64,000 nt of DNA. Origin: Malaciobacter pacificus. GTDB taxonomy: Bacteria > Campylobacterota > Campylobacteria > Campylobacterales > Arcobacteraceae. Positions within the stretch are counted from its first letter, which is position 1; each line of letters opens with the position of its first letter. The notes beneath the pieces are model-generated. The model did not search any database. It saw nothing but the letters and a program-made list of their open reading frames with translations, and was not told the origin of the DNA. Shown here piece by piece: positions 18,156 to 27,638 of this stretch. The stretch lies in contig NZ_CP035928.1 of assembly GCF_004214795.1 (NCBI RefSeq), positions 434,001 to 498,000 of the forward strand, given 5' to 3'. Made by a program: the position numbers and the translations under genes.

Positions 18156-18245
18156 TTTCTTTTACAAATAACTTTTCCTAATAATTATTTTTTTATAAAA
18201 GCTTTACTATAATATGTAAAAAACTTGTATATATAAGGCTAAATA

Positions 18246-19640
18246 ATGTTATTTGTTAATAAAAAGCTTGAATCAGAGAACCTCTCTTTAAAAGAATAGA
18301 TTGAAAAATTACAAAACCAGTTGAATTTAAAAGAATTAGAAATTCAAAAAAAAGAAGAAGAGTTTTCTCTAAAATTATTAGAAAAAGAGGAGTCTCTTAA
18401 AAAAGAAGTACAACTTTATAAAGAAATAGCAGTTCATTCTCAAGAAGAAGGTCTTGTTGCCTTTGACAAAGATAACAATCTTATATTTGCAAATAATTTA
18501 GCTAGAAATAATATAAAAGATTACTCTATTGTTTTAGATGCAGTAGTAAATAGAAGTGATAGACTTATTATGGAAGATTATGAGGCAAATGTGTCACTAA
18601 AACAATATCAAGATTTCAATATTGTCTCACTAAAGAAAACTTCAATTCATGACAACAAAGATGGCGGACTTCTACAAAGACATAGTGCTAATGTAACTAA
18701 AGCTTTAGATAATACACAACAAACTTATCTTAGTTTACTTGAAGAACTTAAAGGTATGGCAACTGAATCAAATGAAACAGCTGAAGGTTCAACTGAAGGT
18801 TTAAATCTTACAAAGGAAATTGTTGCTGATTCAGATTTATTGCATGAAGAGTTAGAAGTAGAAAATCAAGTTGTTGATTCCTTAGTTGAAAAAAGTAAAG
18901 ATATTGCACAAGTAATTAATATAATCCAAGAAATTGCCTTCCAAACAAATATTCTTTCATTAAACGCAGCTGTTGAAGCTGCAACTGCTGGTGAAGCTGG
19001 TAAAGGATTTGCTGTAGTTGCACAAGAGGTTAGAAATCTTGCAACAAGAAGTGCAGATGCTGCAAAACAAATCAAAGATGTTGTTACATCAATTCAAGCT
19101 GAAACACAACGAATAGAAACAAGTTCAAAAAAAGTTTCAGGTGTTGTAAATGAAACAAAGCAAAGAATTGCCGTGTTAAGTAAACTTATGACGACTTTCC
19201 AAAAAAATGCAAATAGATCTGTATATGAAGTGGAAAGTATCTCAAATAAAATCTTTATAAATCTTGCAAAACTTGACCACGTAATTTACAAAAATAATTT
19301 ATACCAATTAATTTTTGGTAATGATAACAACTTTAAAGCAGTTGACCACCATAATTGTAGATTAGGTAAATGGTACGATACAGGATTAGGGAAAGAAGAG
19401 TTTAGTTTTGTTCCTTCTTATAAAGGCTTAGAAAAATACCACCATACAGTTCACCACCAAGCAAACCTTTTAGCTAAAGAGTGTTCAGGTCATTCGGTTT
19501 CTTGTTCTAAGCAATTAATTGAAGATAAGATACAGTTAGTTGAAGATGCTAGTGAATATGTATTTATTTATCTAGATAAAATTTTAGAAGAGAAAAATGA
19601 GACTGTGATGAAAGAAGCAGCTCAAAAGCTATTTAATTAA
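18246..19640 (+). pseudogene. TlpD-like cytoplasmic chemoreceptor with CZB domain, interrupted by an amber codon
   Basis: ATG 18246 (AAGG eight bases upstream) starts a frame of 17 codons that ends in TAG at 18297-18299. The same frame then continues without a stop to 19640. The combined product has a coiled-coil N-terminus, a short PAS-like segment, a receptor signalling hairpin ([17 protein letters not shown]), and a C-terminal chemoreceptor zinc-binding domain with [10 protein letters not shown] and YHHTVHHQ. It has no membrane segments, like Helicobacter TlpD, which senses oxidative or metabolic cues. TTG 18321 is the next possible start and lacks a ribosome site. The amber codon may replace a glutamine codon. 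The gene may be inactive, read through, or contain a sequencing error. Confidence 0.75.
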
Positions 19641-19651
19641 AGGAAAAAAAG

Positions 19652-19740
19652 ATGAATAAAAAATATTCTATTGCAATTGTTGATGATGAAACAGAAATTT
19701 TAAGTGTTCTAGAGCCACTTGCAGATTATAAAAAACAACC
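19652..19740 (+). pseudogene. 5' fragment of a REC-histidine kinase gene, cut by an insertion sequence
   Basis: ATG 19652 has AAAGGA upstream and lies 11 bases after the chemoreceptor gene. It encodes the start of a receiver domain: SIAIVDDETEILSVLEPL. The homology stops near 19740, where insertion-sequence DNA begins, and a TAA follows within three codons. Only the first beta strand and helix of the receiver remain. Confidence 0.7.
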
Positions 19741-21070
19741 CGTAATTTAAGCTGATTTAAATTTTAAAAAGTTGAATCAAACTTCAGATAAGTTATAATT
19801 TTTTACTACAAAAATTTAACAGAAGAGCGATTCAACTTATGGAAATTATTCTACCAAAAATATCTTCAAGTCTATCTAAAATGTGGACTAAGGTTTTAAA
19901 TCTTGAAAATTCACTTTTTCCTTCTTTGAAAAGAGAGCTTCAATTAGAAGAGTTGTCAAATAAAGAGCAAAAGCTTATTAAGATATTAGACTTTGCTGCG
20001 ATTGAAAAAAATATCACTGTCGTATCTATTACAAACACTCCAAAGCATAGAGAAGAGATTGCACGAGCATTTATTGCAAAGAGTGTTTACAATATCCAAA
20101 CAACCAGAGACCTTATCGATAGACTTCATAGTGATAGAACGCTGAGGATCTTGTGTGGGTGGAGATATAAAAACGATATTCCAAGTGAGTCTAAATTTAG
20201 TAGAGTCTTTAAGGAGCTCAGTGAGCTTAAAATTGCACAAAAGACGCATGAGCAGTTTGTGAAGGAGTATCTAAGGGATACACTCTTTTTTTATAATGCA
20301 AGTGATGCAACAAAAATACCACTGAGAGAAAAACCTGTAAAAGTAGAAAAAGAAAAGTTTAAACCAAAAAGAAGAGGACGACCTAAAAAAGGTGAAACAA
20401 GAGAGCCTAAAACACCCAGTATCTTGCAGCAACAAGAAGATATGAAAACCACAAAGCAGATGCTATCTTTGGTATCAACGCAGTGTGGAGTTGGAAGAAA
20501 ACAGAATTCCAAAGGCAACTTTGAAACATGGATAGGAGGGAAACTCCATATCAGTGTAGTAGATGGAGATATCCCTATTACTGCTATTTATTCAGGGGCA
20601 AATGTTCATGATAGCTCAGTAGCACTTCCTCTTATAAACGAGACAAGCAAAAAAGTATCATATCTTTATGACTTACAAGATGCAGGATACGACAGCAATA
20701 TTATCAGAGATTTTTCCAAAAAACTAAATCATAGACCGCTTATTGATATCAATCCGAAGAACTCCAAAGAGTTAAAAGGAAAAATTCAACTTATAAAAGA
20801 TGAAAAAAAGAAATTTAAAATTCTAAACCTTACTCAAAGTTTAGATACCCATCACTATAACCAAAGAAGTATGGTTGAGCGTGTAAATAAATACCTCAAA
20901 GAAGACTTTGGATGCAGTAATATTTATTATAAAGGAGCTACAAAAGTAGCTTCTGTTTTAGCATTTGGTATTTTATCAGTTTGTATTCATCAGAGTTTGA
21001 AACTGGTAACATAACTTTTAGCTAAAAACACTAAAAATTAGCCATTTTTAAAACTCAACCATCAAGCACG
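19741..21070 (+). mobile_element. Insertion sequence, IS4/IS5 superfamily, about 1.33 kb (ends approximate)
   Basis: The element carries one transposase gene. The probable ends are an imperfect inverted repeat. The left end reads CGTAATTTAAGCTGATTT from 19741, and the right end read on the other strand is CGTGCTTGATGGTTGAGTTT from 21070. No clean target duplication was found (CAACC on the left against CACCC on the right), so the ends could be off by several bases. It interrupts a receiver-kinase gene. Confidence 0.7.
19839..21014 (+). CDS. DDE transposase of the insertion sequence
   Basis: This 391-residue transposase has an N-terminal helical DNA-binding region, a basic linker (KFKPKRRGRPKKGE), and a catalytic core with candidate acidic residues in SVVDGDIP, LQDAGYDSN and RSMVERVNKYLK. 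This pattern fits the IS4/IS5 superfamily. I cannot place it in a group with certainty. The frame is intact, so the element may still be mobile. Its G+C content and codon use are slightly higher than those of the surrounding genes, consistent with recent arrival. Confidence 0.85.
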   Translation: MEIILPKISSSLSKMWTKVLNLENSLFPSLKRELQLEELSNKEQKLIKILDFAAIEKNITVVSITNTPKHREEIARAFIAKSVYNIQTTRDLIDRLHSDRTLRILCGWRYKNDIPSESKFSRVFKELSELKIAQKTHEQFVKEYLRDTLFFYNASDATKIPLREKPVKVEKEKFKPKRRGRPKKGETREPKTPSILQQQEDMKTTKQMLSLVSTQCGVGRKQNSKGNFETWIGGKLHISVVDGDIPITAIYSGANVHDSSVALPLINETSKKVSYLYDLQDAGYDSNIIRDFSKKLNHRPLIDINPKNSKELKGKIQLIKDEKKKFKILNLTQSLDTHHYNQRSMVERVNKYLKEDFGCSNIYYKGATKVASVLAFGILSVCIHQSLKLVT

Positions 21071-21936
21071 CACCCAATAATAGTTTTTTATCTAAAATTG
21101 ACCCATAAAGCGGTAAAATGATTAAAAGTTTAAAAGATCTGCTTGATAAGCTTAGTAGGTTTACAAATTCACTAGTTTATGATGGTGGAATTTGCAAGCG
21201 GCTCAATAGATTAAATAATATAAGAGTTAAAAATAAAGATTTAATAGATAATACAAAAGTTGAATTAATGTCTAAAATTTTAGATTCAATTTCTCATCAA
21301 TGGAAAAATCCAACTTTAAGAATATCTTCTGAATTATCTGAGTTAAAATCAAAAATAAATGAAGAACATATAAAAAAAGAACAACTTTTAAGAATACATA
21401 ATAGTATTCAAAGTGAGTTAAAAAGTTTATCTTACATGTTAAATGAAATTAAATATTTATTTAATAAAAATAAAAATGAACAAATTATTATTAAAGATAT
21501 TATAAATGAGTTAAATGATGTTTTAAGTAATGAGTTTGAGCTAAATAAAATAAGCTTGAAATATATAAGCTTTGATGATTTCTCTATTGAATTAAACCCT
21601 GTTGAATTAAGAAATATACTATTTAATTTGTTGAAAAATATTGTGATACAAAGTACAATTTCAAATAATGAAGAGACTAAAATTTATATAGAAACAATTA
21701 AAGAAGATGATGGAGTATTAATTAAAATAGAAGATAATTTAGAAATAGAAAGTAAAACGTTTATAGATTCTATTTTATCAATTGAAGATAGTTCTATTGT
21801 TGGAACAAACATAGGAGATTATTTATATTTGTGTAAATTATTAGTAAAAAAAAGTAATGGTATAATTTGGTGTGAGTATACAAAAAAAACTACAAATTAC
21901 TATTTAAAGTTAAATAATTTAAAAGGTAAATTGTAG
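21071..21936 (+). pseudogene. 3' fragment of the REC-histidine kinase gene
   Basis: The open frame from ATG 21118 encodes 272 residues: a segment like the last receiver helix (SLKDLLDKLSRFT), a linker, a DHp helix with SISHQWKNP (candidate phospho-His about residue 59), and a degenerate ATP-binding domain with NLLKNIVIQS. Clear G1/G2 glycine boxes are missing. Just upstream in the same frame, NNSFLSKIDP followed by TAA looks like receiver sequence. Together with the fragment at 19652 this suggests one REC-HK gene that lost most of its receiver when the insertion sequence arrived. Translation of the kinase part alone from ATG 21118 is possible but has no clear ribosome site. Confidence 0.6.
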
Positions 21937-24348
21937 ATGAAGGTATCTTTTTACGTAAAATTATTTATTGCTTTTGTAATTTTTGCCATTTTACTTTTAG
22001 GTTTTTCTACATTTGTATTTAATCATTTTTATAGTTTTCATTCTAAGAAACAAAAACAAGAATTGATAACACAACTTATTTCAAGTAAAGAAGAGATTTT
22101 TAAAAATTATATTTTAGATTTGGAAAAGAAAGTGAATTTCTTGAAAGATATTTATGCTTTTAAGAAAGATAACAATTTTGATAATGATTTAAAAAGAATT
22201 CTAAAAAAAGATACTACTTTAAATAGTTTAACTATTTCAACTTTAAAGGGAAATATTCTATTAAAAATTCCAAATAGTAATTCCATTGAAAATAAAATTA
22301 TTCATGAAATTTATAATAAATCATATTATAAAAATATAAGAACATTAAAAGAGAATAATTTTTATCATTTTTATGAAAAAAAAGATACTCCAATTTTAGT
22401 ATCTATATTAAGAACTAAAGATAGCTTTTTTATTTTAGAGGTTGATTTTAATAATATATTAAAAAATATAAGTATAAATGAAGAAATTTATATTTTTGAT
22501 ATGAAAAAAGATTATTCTATTTATCATAATAAAGCATTTAAAGATTTAACCAATAAAAAGAGTTTTATCTCAAAAAATATTGATATAAATAATAATCAAT
22601 ATTTAACTTTTATAGGTGAAATAAAATATGATTTTGATATTCAATTTTTTAGTAACTATTATGAGTCAGTAATAGTAATTGGTCTATTATTATCAATATT
22701 TTTAGCTCTTTTATTTACAAAGCCTATTGCAAGTTTAAATAAAAGTATTGAAGAGAAAAATCAGGCTTTAGATGAAGATATTAAAAAAAGTTTTAAAGAG
22801 CAAAGTCAAAAATTAATAGATAAATATATTATATTTATAAAAATTGATACAAAAAACAGAATTATTGATATTAGTAGGGCATTTGCTTATTTATCAGGTT
22901 ATTCGAAATCTGAACTTATAGGACAAAAGTATAAAAAAATTTTAAAAAGTGAAAATAAAGATCTTTTTAAAAACCTAAAAAAAATAGTTAAAAATAAAAA
23001 AGCTTTTTCAAGTGAAATTGAAATTCAAAAAAAAGATGGATCAAGTTTGTGGCTTAGAATAAATGTTGAAGCAAATTATGATGAAAAAGTGGTTAAAAGT
23101 TTTACAATCATTGCAACAGATATAAGTGATAAGATAATGATTCAAGATTTGTATGAAGACCTTAATCATCAAAATACTCAATATAATGCGATTTTTGAAA
23201 ATGTTGATAGTGGAATTGCATTAATAGATTTAGATGGTAATTTTAAAAAAATCAATCATGTATTTACTAAACTTCTAGGTTATTCAAATGAAGATTTAAT
23301 AAATATGAGTTTTTTAGAGTTGGTATTTAAAGACTCCAAAGAGATTTTAGTTAAATTACTCCTTGAAGTTAAAGAGTTGGGATATATTTCAAATATAGAA
23401 CAAATATTTTTACACAAAGATGGAAATGAAGTTCATTTAGAAGTATCTTTTAATCTATTATCAGATGAAAAACATTTTGTTTTTGTTGTTAATTCACTTG
23501 AAGATAAAAGAAAATTACAAGAGTTAAATCAAAATTTAGAACTAAGAATTAAAGAAGAAGTTGAAAAAAGTATTCAAAAAGACAAACTTCATCAACAAGA
23601 ACAAATTAAAAATGCAAAATTAACTTCTATTGGTTCATTAGCTGCTGGCATTGCCCATGAAATAAATACACCTCTTACTTATATAAAAGGTAATTTAGAG
23701 TTGATGTATTATGATATTTTAGATTTACCTGAAAGTTCAATTCAAGAAAGAATGAAATCTGATAGTGAAAAGATGCAAGAGGGAATTGAAAGAATTGCAA
23801 ACATAGTTGATTCAATGAGAGAAATGTCTCAAAGTACAAAAGAGATAAAAGAGAATACTAATATCTATGCAACACTTATTACATCTTTAACAATGGCACA
23901 TAATAGATCAAAACAGGTTTCAAAAATCTACTTGAATAATAAATTATTTAATATAAATACTTCAAGTAAAGATGAGTTTGAGTTTTTTAGTATAGTTCAA
24001 AAGCAAAGAATAGAACAAGTTTGGATTATTATTGTGAATAATGCATTAGACGAACTTGTAAAAATTGAAGATTATGAAAAAAGAAATTTATCAATAAATA
24101 TTAAATATGAAAGTGATGAAATTATTATAAGATTTAAAGATAATGCTGGTGGCATAAAAGAGGATATTATTGAAGATATTTTTGAACCTTTTATGTCTTC
24201 AAAAGAACACAGTGGAATGGGTGTTGGATTAAATATTGCTAAAAAAATTGTAGAAGAACAAGATGGAACTATAATCGCTTTTAATGAAGATGAAGGTGCT
24301 GTTTTTGAGGTTAGATTAAAGGCCTTTGAAGAAATCTCTAATAGTTAA
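21937..24348 (+). CDS. Membrane sensor histidine kinase with two PAS domains
   Basis: The 803-residue protein has transmembrane helices at about 8-28 and 244-262 around a periplasmic sensor, then two cytoplasmic PAS domains (about 285-395 and 410-510), a coiled coil, and a kinase core: GIAHEINTPLTY (phospho-His about residue 575), NNALDELV, DNAGGIKE and GMGVGLNIAKKIV. All catalytic boxes are present. The ATG directly follows the stop of the broken REC-HK gene, so the two were probably co-transcribed. With the chemoreceptor upstream they formed one sensory cluster. The ligand is unknown. Confidence 0.9.
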   Translation: MKVSFYVKLFIAFVIFAILLLGFSTFVFNHFYSFHSKKQKQELITQLISSKEEIFKNYILDLEKKVNFLKDIYAFKKDNNFDNDLKRILKKDTTLNSLTISTLKGNILLKIPNSNSIENKIIHEIYNKSYYKNIRTLKENNFYHFYEKKDTPILVSILRTKDSFFILEVDFNNILKNISINEEIYIFDMKKDYSIYHNKAFKDLTNKKSFISKNIDINNNQYLTFIGEIKYDFDIQFFSNYYESVIVIGLLLSIFLALLFTKPIASLNKSIEEKNQALDEDIKKSFKEQSQKLIDKYIIFIKIDTKNRIIDISRAFAYLSGYSKSELIGQKYKKILKSENKDLFKNLKKIVKNKKAFSSEIEIQKKDGSSLWLRINVEANYDEKVVKSFTIIATDISDKIMIQDLYEDLNHQNTQYNAIFENVDSGIALIDLDGNFKKINHVFTKLLGYSNEDLINMSFLELVFKDSKEILVKLLLEVKELGYISNIEQIFLHKDGNEVHLEVSFNLLSDEKHFVFVVNSLEDKRKLQELNQNLELRIKEEVEKSIQKDKLHQQEQIKNAKLTSIGSLAAGIAHEINTPLTYIKGNLELMYYDILDLPESSIQERMKSDSEKMQEGIERIANIVDSMREMSQSTKEIKENTNIYATLITSLTMAHNRSKQVSKIYLNNKLFNINTSSKDEFEFFSIVQKQRIEQVWIIIVNNALDELVKIEDYEKRNLSINIKYESDEIIIRFKDNAGGIKEDIIEDIFEPFMSSKEHSGMGVGLNIAKKIVEEQDGTIIAFNEDEGAVFEVRLKAFEEISNS

Positions 24349-24382
24349 TTAAATACAATTACAAAAAAATTAAAGTAGGGTG

Positions 24383-25207
24383 ATGAGAGTAGCATTTATT
24401 GGAGATATTGTAGGCAGACCTGGTCGAAGAATTATTAAAGAGAACTTATCAAAAATTAAAGAACAATATGAGATTGATTTTGTAATTGCAAATGCAGAAA
24501 ATGCAAGTCATGGTTTTGGTTTAACTATGACAAATAGTTCTGAGCTTTTTAAAGCAGGAATAGATGTTATTACAGGTGGGAATCATAGTTTTGATAAGAA
24601 AAAAGATATGATGGCATTACTTGAGAATGCTGATGTGTTAAGACCTGATAATTACCCTGAAGGATTAGTTGGAAGTGGTGTAAAGGTTTTTGAAGTTTCA
24701 AGTAAAGATGACATTGAAAAACTAGCAGTTGTAAATTTAATGGGACAATTTGCTATGCCTACAGTTGAGAACCCTTTTAATTGGGCAAAAAAAGTTATAT
24801 CAAAACTTCATGATGAGGGAGTTAAAAATATATTTATAGATTTTCATGGTGAAGCTACAAGTGAAAAAAGAGTAATGCTAATGATGTTTAAAAATCAAGT
24901 TAGTGCAATCTGTGGAACTCACACTCACGTAGGAACTGATGATTTACAAATATTTGAAAATACTGCATATTTAACAGATATTGGTCTTACAGGTTGTAGA
25001 GACAATGTTATTGGAATGGATGCAAAAATTCCAGTTCAAAAAGCAACAACAGGAATTGGTGGGCATTTTGAAGTTCCAAATAATTGTAAATCAATTTTAC
25101 AAATGATGGTTGTAGATATGAGCGATGGCAAAGCTTCTAATGCTTTTAAACTAAAAAAATACTGCAATAAAAGTCAACACTTTATAACAGAGGCCTTTGT
25201 TGAATAG
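24383..25207 (+). CDS. YmdB-family metallophosphoesterase
   Basis: This protein of about 274 residues matches the TIGR00282/YmdB family of calcineurin-like phosphoesterases. Metal-binding motifs are visible in order: FIGDIVGRPGR at the start, NAENASHGFG, GGNHSFDKK, DFHGEATSEK and GTHTHVGTDD. Relatives hydrolyse 2',3'-cyclic nucleotides, and their physiological role is debated. A GTG at 24380 is also possible, but the family start MRVAFIGD favours ATG 24383, whose TAGGG ribosome site is very close. The glycosylase gene overlaps its 3' end. Confidence 0.9.
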   Translation: MRVAFIGDIVGRPGRRIIKENLSKIKEQYEIDFVIANAENASHGFGLTMTNSSELFKAGIDVITGGNHSFDKKKDMMALLENADVLRPDNYPEGLVGSGVKVFEVSSKDDIEKLAVVNLMGQFAMPTVENPFNWAKKVISKLHDEGVKNIFIDFHGEATSEKRVMLMMFKNQVSAICGTHTHVGTDDLQIFENTAYLTDIGLTGCRDNVIGMDAKIPVQKATTGIGGHFEVPNNCKSILQMMVVDMSDGKASNAFKLKKYCNKSQHFITEAFVE

Positions 25208-25841
25208 TATTTCTAACTCTTATGAGCTTTTAAAGTTTTTAAAAGAGCAGAATTTATTAGAAGATGAGCCAATAAATTGGTGGCCAAATGATAATGATTT
25301 TGAAATCTTTTTAGGCTCAATTCTAACTCAAAATACAAAATGGACAAATGTCGAAAAATCCTTAGAAAATCTTAGAAATTTAGATCTATTAAGTTTAGAA
25401 AATTTAATAGAAGTTGATAATGAAATTTTAATAAATGCAATTACTCCAAGTGGATTTAAAAATCAAAAATCCCTAAGAATTAAACAAATCTGTAAAAATA
25501 TAATTGAAGATTTTGAATACTTTGAAATTTTTTGTAAAAATGTTTCAAGACAGTGGTTATTAGCTCAAAAAGGAATTGGTCCTGAAACTGCTGATGCTAT
25601 TATGTGTTATGCTTGTAAGCAAGATTATATGGTAGTTGATAAATATAGCGCTAAACTATTAAGTAGATTTGGATATGAATTTGAAAGCTATGAAGAACTA
25701 CAAGAATGGCTGGTATATGGAATTAATGAAAATTACGATAAAATATCCAAACTATATGGTTATGAAATCTCATTAAATAGAATATATTGTCGATTTCATG
25801 GCAAAATTGTTGAATACATGAAACAAAATCCAAAGGGCTAA
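25197..25841 (+). CDS. MagIII-like 3-methyladenine DNA glycosylase (endonuclease III superfamily)
   Basis: The protein has a helix-hairpin-helix segment LLAQKGIGPETADAI followed by YMVVDKYSAKLLSRFG, which holds the catalytic Asp of the HhH-GPD superfamily, and an N-terminal ILTQNTKWTNVEKSL typical of this superfamily. The C-terminal iron-sulfur cysteines of endonuclease III are absent (only one Cys near the end), as in Helicobacter MagIII, which removes alkylated purines. Two consecutive TTG codons at 25197 and 25200 can start it. The second is better spaced from AGAGG at 25189. It overlaps the upstream gene by about 10 bases. Confidence 0.85.
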   Translation: MLNSISNSYELLKFLKEQNLLEDEPINWWPNDNDFEIFLGSILTQNTKWTNVEKSLENLRNLDLLSLENLIEVDNEILINAITPSGFKNQKSLRIKQICKNIIEDFEYFEIFCKNVSRQWLLAQKGIGPETADAIMCYACKQDYMVVDKYSAKLLSRFGYEFESYEELQEWLVYGINENYDKISKLYGYEISLNRIYCRFHGKIVEYMKQNPKG

Positions 25842-25844
25842 TTG

Positions 25845-26636
25845 ATGATTATAATTCCACAGACAAAAGGTGGTGTAGGTAAATCTACAGTTGCAATGCA
25901 AGTAATCGCTCCATACTTGTATAAAAAGCACGGAAAAAAAGTTACATATATTGAAATTGATGATGAGAATAATGATTCTCAATCATTTACAAGAACAGAA
26001 ATTGTAAATAAAAAGATGTTAGGAACTAACAGATTAACTGAACTTGATGAATTAATCCTAATGGATGATAATCATGAAGTTATAGTTGATGTTGGTGGAA
26101 ATAAAACATCTTCACTTGTGCTTGAAGAGATTAAAAAAGTTGGTTCTTTTGGAAATGTTAAATGGATTATTCCATTAGGTGATGGTGAACTTGATGGAAA
26201 AAATGCAATTGCAACAATGAAAAAAATCAAAAAGATTGAAAAAAATCCAGAAGAGAATATTATATTTGCTTTAAATAGATCAATCTCTATGGAAGAGGAT
26301 TATTTTAAAGAACAGTTTATTAACTTTTTTGGACATAAATATTTAGATTCAAACTCAGTAATTTGTGACTTTGTTAAAAATCCAAAATACTTTCCAGTTA
26401 AAAATGATAAAGTAATTACAATGAGTAGATACTTAGGAAGTACAGTTTGGGAAATGGCATACAACAATAGTGATTTTGCAGCAAAAGCTATGAAAGCAAA
26501 AGAGCTTGGAGATATTGAAAGTGCTAGAAAATATCTTTTTTTTAGAAGAATTCAAACTGAAGCAAAAGATTATGTAATCAACACTTTAAATAGAATTTTC
26601 TGTGATTTAGATAAATGGATTGATATTAAAAAATGA
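25845..26636 (+). CDS. ParA/MinD-superfamily P-loop ATPase
   Basis: A deviant Walker A motif, QTKGGVGKSTVA, opens the protein, and VIVDVGGNKTS lies at the position of Walker B/switch residues. This is the signature of ParA-like ATPases, which usually position cargo or plasmids. The rest (about 263 residues) does not let me name a cargo. No ParB gene is adjacent. The next gene overlaps it by four bases (ATGA) and encodes a small coiled-coil membrane protein, a plausible partner or membrane anchor. ATG 25845 is chosen over TTG 25842, with AAAGG eight bases upstream. Confidence 0.82.
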   Translation: MIIIPQTKGGVGKSTVAMQVIAPYLYKKHGKKVTYIEIDDENNDSQSFTRTEIVNKKMLGTNRLTELDELILMDDNHEVIVDVGGNKTSSLVLEEIKKVGSFGNVKWIIPLGDGELDGKNAIATMKKIKKIEKNPEENIIFALNRSISMEEDYFKEQFINFFGHKYLDSNSVICDFVKNPKYFPVKNDKVITMSRYLGSTVWEMAYNNSDFAAKAMKAKELGDIESARKYLFFRRIQTEAKDYVINTLNRIFCDLDKWIDIKK

Positions 26637-26881
26637 GTGATATGAGTTTTAAACAAGCAAAAGAGCTTGTTGAACGAATGGAATTTTCTGAAATCGCTTT
26701 AAAAAAAGCAGTTACAAATTTAGAAAAATCATCAAAAAATTTTGAGCAAACACTAAAACACCAAGAGGATTTAATTTATAAAATCCCAGAAGCTAATAAA
26801 AAAGTTTCATATATGGCAATTGCAGTTGCTGTTAACATTGGTTTTGTTTTAGGTTTATTAGTAGCAAAATTTTTTTTATAA
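26633..26881 (+). CDS. Small coiled-coil protein with C-terminal membrane anchor
   Basis: This 82-residue protein has a charged helical region (about residues 5-55, heptad-like) and one C-terminal transmembrane segment (YMAIAVAVNIGFVLGLLVAKFFL region). The overall form resembles YqjD/ElaB-like tail-anchored proteins, though the similarity is only in layout. It is translationally coupled to the ParA-like ATPase. I infer that it anchors or regulates that ATPase at the membrane, but the sequence does not prove this. Confidence 0.7.
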   Translation: MSDMSFKQAKELVERMEFSEIALKKAVTNLEKSSKNFEQTLKHQEDLIYKIPEANKKVSYMAIAVAVNIGFVLGLLVAKFFL

Positions 26882-26901
26882 ATAGTAGGGATAAATAATA
26901 A

Positions 26902-27612
26902 ATGGGTAAACAAGAAAAAATTGTATCAATGTTCAATGATATTGCAGGAACATATGATGTAGCAAACAGAGTTTTATCAATGGGAATTGATAAATCATGG
27001 AGAAACAAAGCTTGTAATAAAGCATTTGAGCTTTATGGAAATAAACAAATTGAAAAAATCGTAGATGTTGCTTGTGGTACTGGAGATATGATTATCTACT
27101 GGGAAAAAGTAGCAAAAGAAAATGGTATTGACTTACAAAATGTAGTTGGAGTAGATCCAAGTGTTGGTATGATGGAAGTAGGCAAGAAAAAACTTCCTCA
27201 TGTAGAGTTTATTGAAGCAGGAGCTGCTGATATGCCTCTTGATAGTGATAGTGCTGATATTATCTCTATCTCTTATGGAATTAGAAATGTAGTTCAAAGA
27301 CAAGAAGCTTTCAATGAATTTGCAAGGGTTCTAAAAAAAGATGGTTTAGTAGTAATCAATGAGTTTACAAAAAATAAAAAAGAGAAATTACTTGACCATG
27401 TAACTGATTTTTATATGAATAAAATCTTACCAACTTTAGGTGGAATGATTTCAAAAAATAAAGAAGCATATACATATTTACCAAACTCAATTGATGAGTT
27501 TTTAACAACAGAAAATTTATGTAATGAACTTAAAAACGCTGGGCTTGAACCTGTTCATGTTAAAGCATTTTCTATGAATATTTCAACACTAATAATTGCA
27601 AGAAAAATCTAA
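26902..27612 (+). CDS. ubiE: Demethylmenaquinone/benzoquinol C-methyltransferase
   Basis: The 236-residue SAM-dependent methyltransferase has the UbiE/MenG features: MFNDIAGTYDVANRVLSMGID at the start, IVDVACGTGDMI (SAM motif I), and ISISYGIRNVVQRQEAFNEF (the family signature). It performs the last C-methylation in menaquinone synthesis. Campylobacterota rely on menaquinones, so the name menG would be equally proper. The ATG is preceded by AGTAGGGA. It is followed by xseA after 26 bases. Confidence 0.95.
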   Translation: MGKQEKIVSMFNDIAGTYDVANRVLSMGIDKSWRNKACNKAFELYGNKQIEKIVDVACGTGDMIIYWEKVAKENGIDLQNVVGVDPSVGMMEVGKKKLPHVEFIEAGAADMPLDSDSADIISISYGIRNVVQRQEAFNEFARVLKKDGLVVINEFTKNKKEKLLDHVTDFYMNKILPTLGGMISKNKEAYTYLPNSIDEFLTTENLCNELKNAGLEPVHVKAFSMNISTLIIARKI

Positions 27613-27638
27613 TTTTTCTTGCATTTTAGGAATCTATT

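Noticed and set aside
19771-19838. AAGTTGAATC / GATTCAACTT as insertion-sequence ends
   Set aside because: Both arms lie on the left side of the transposase gene, so they are internal to the element and cannot be its two ends.
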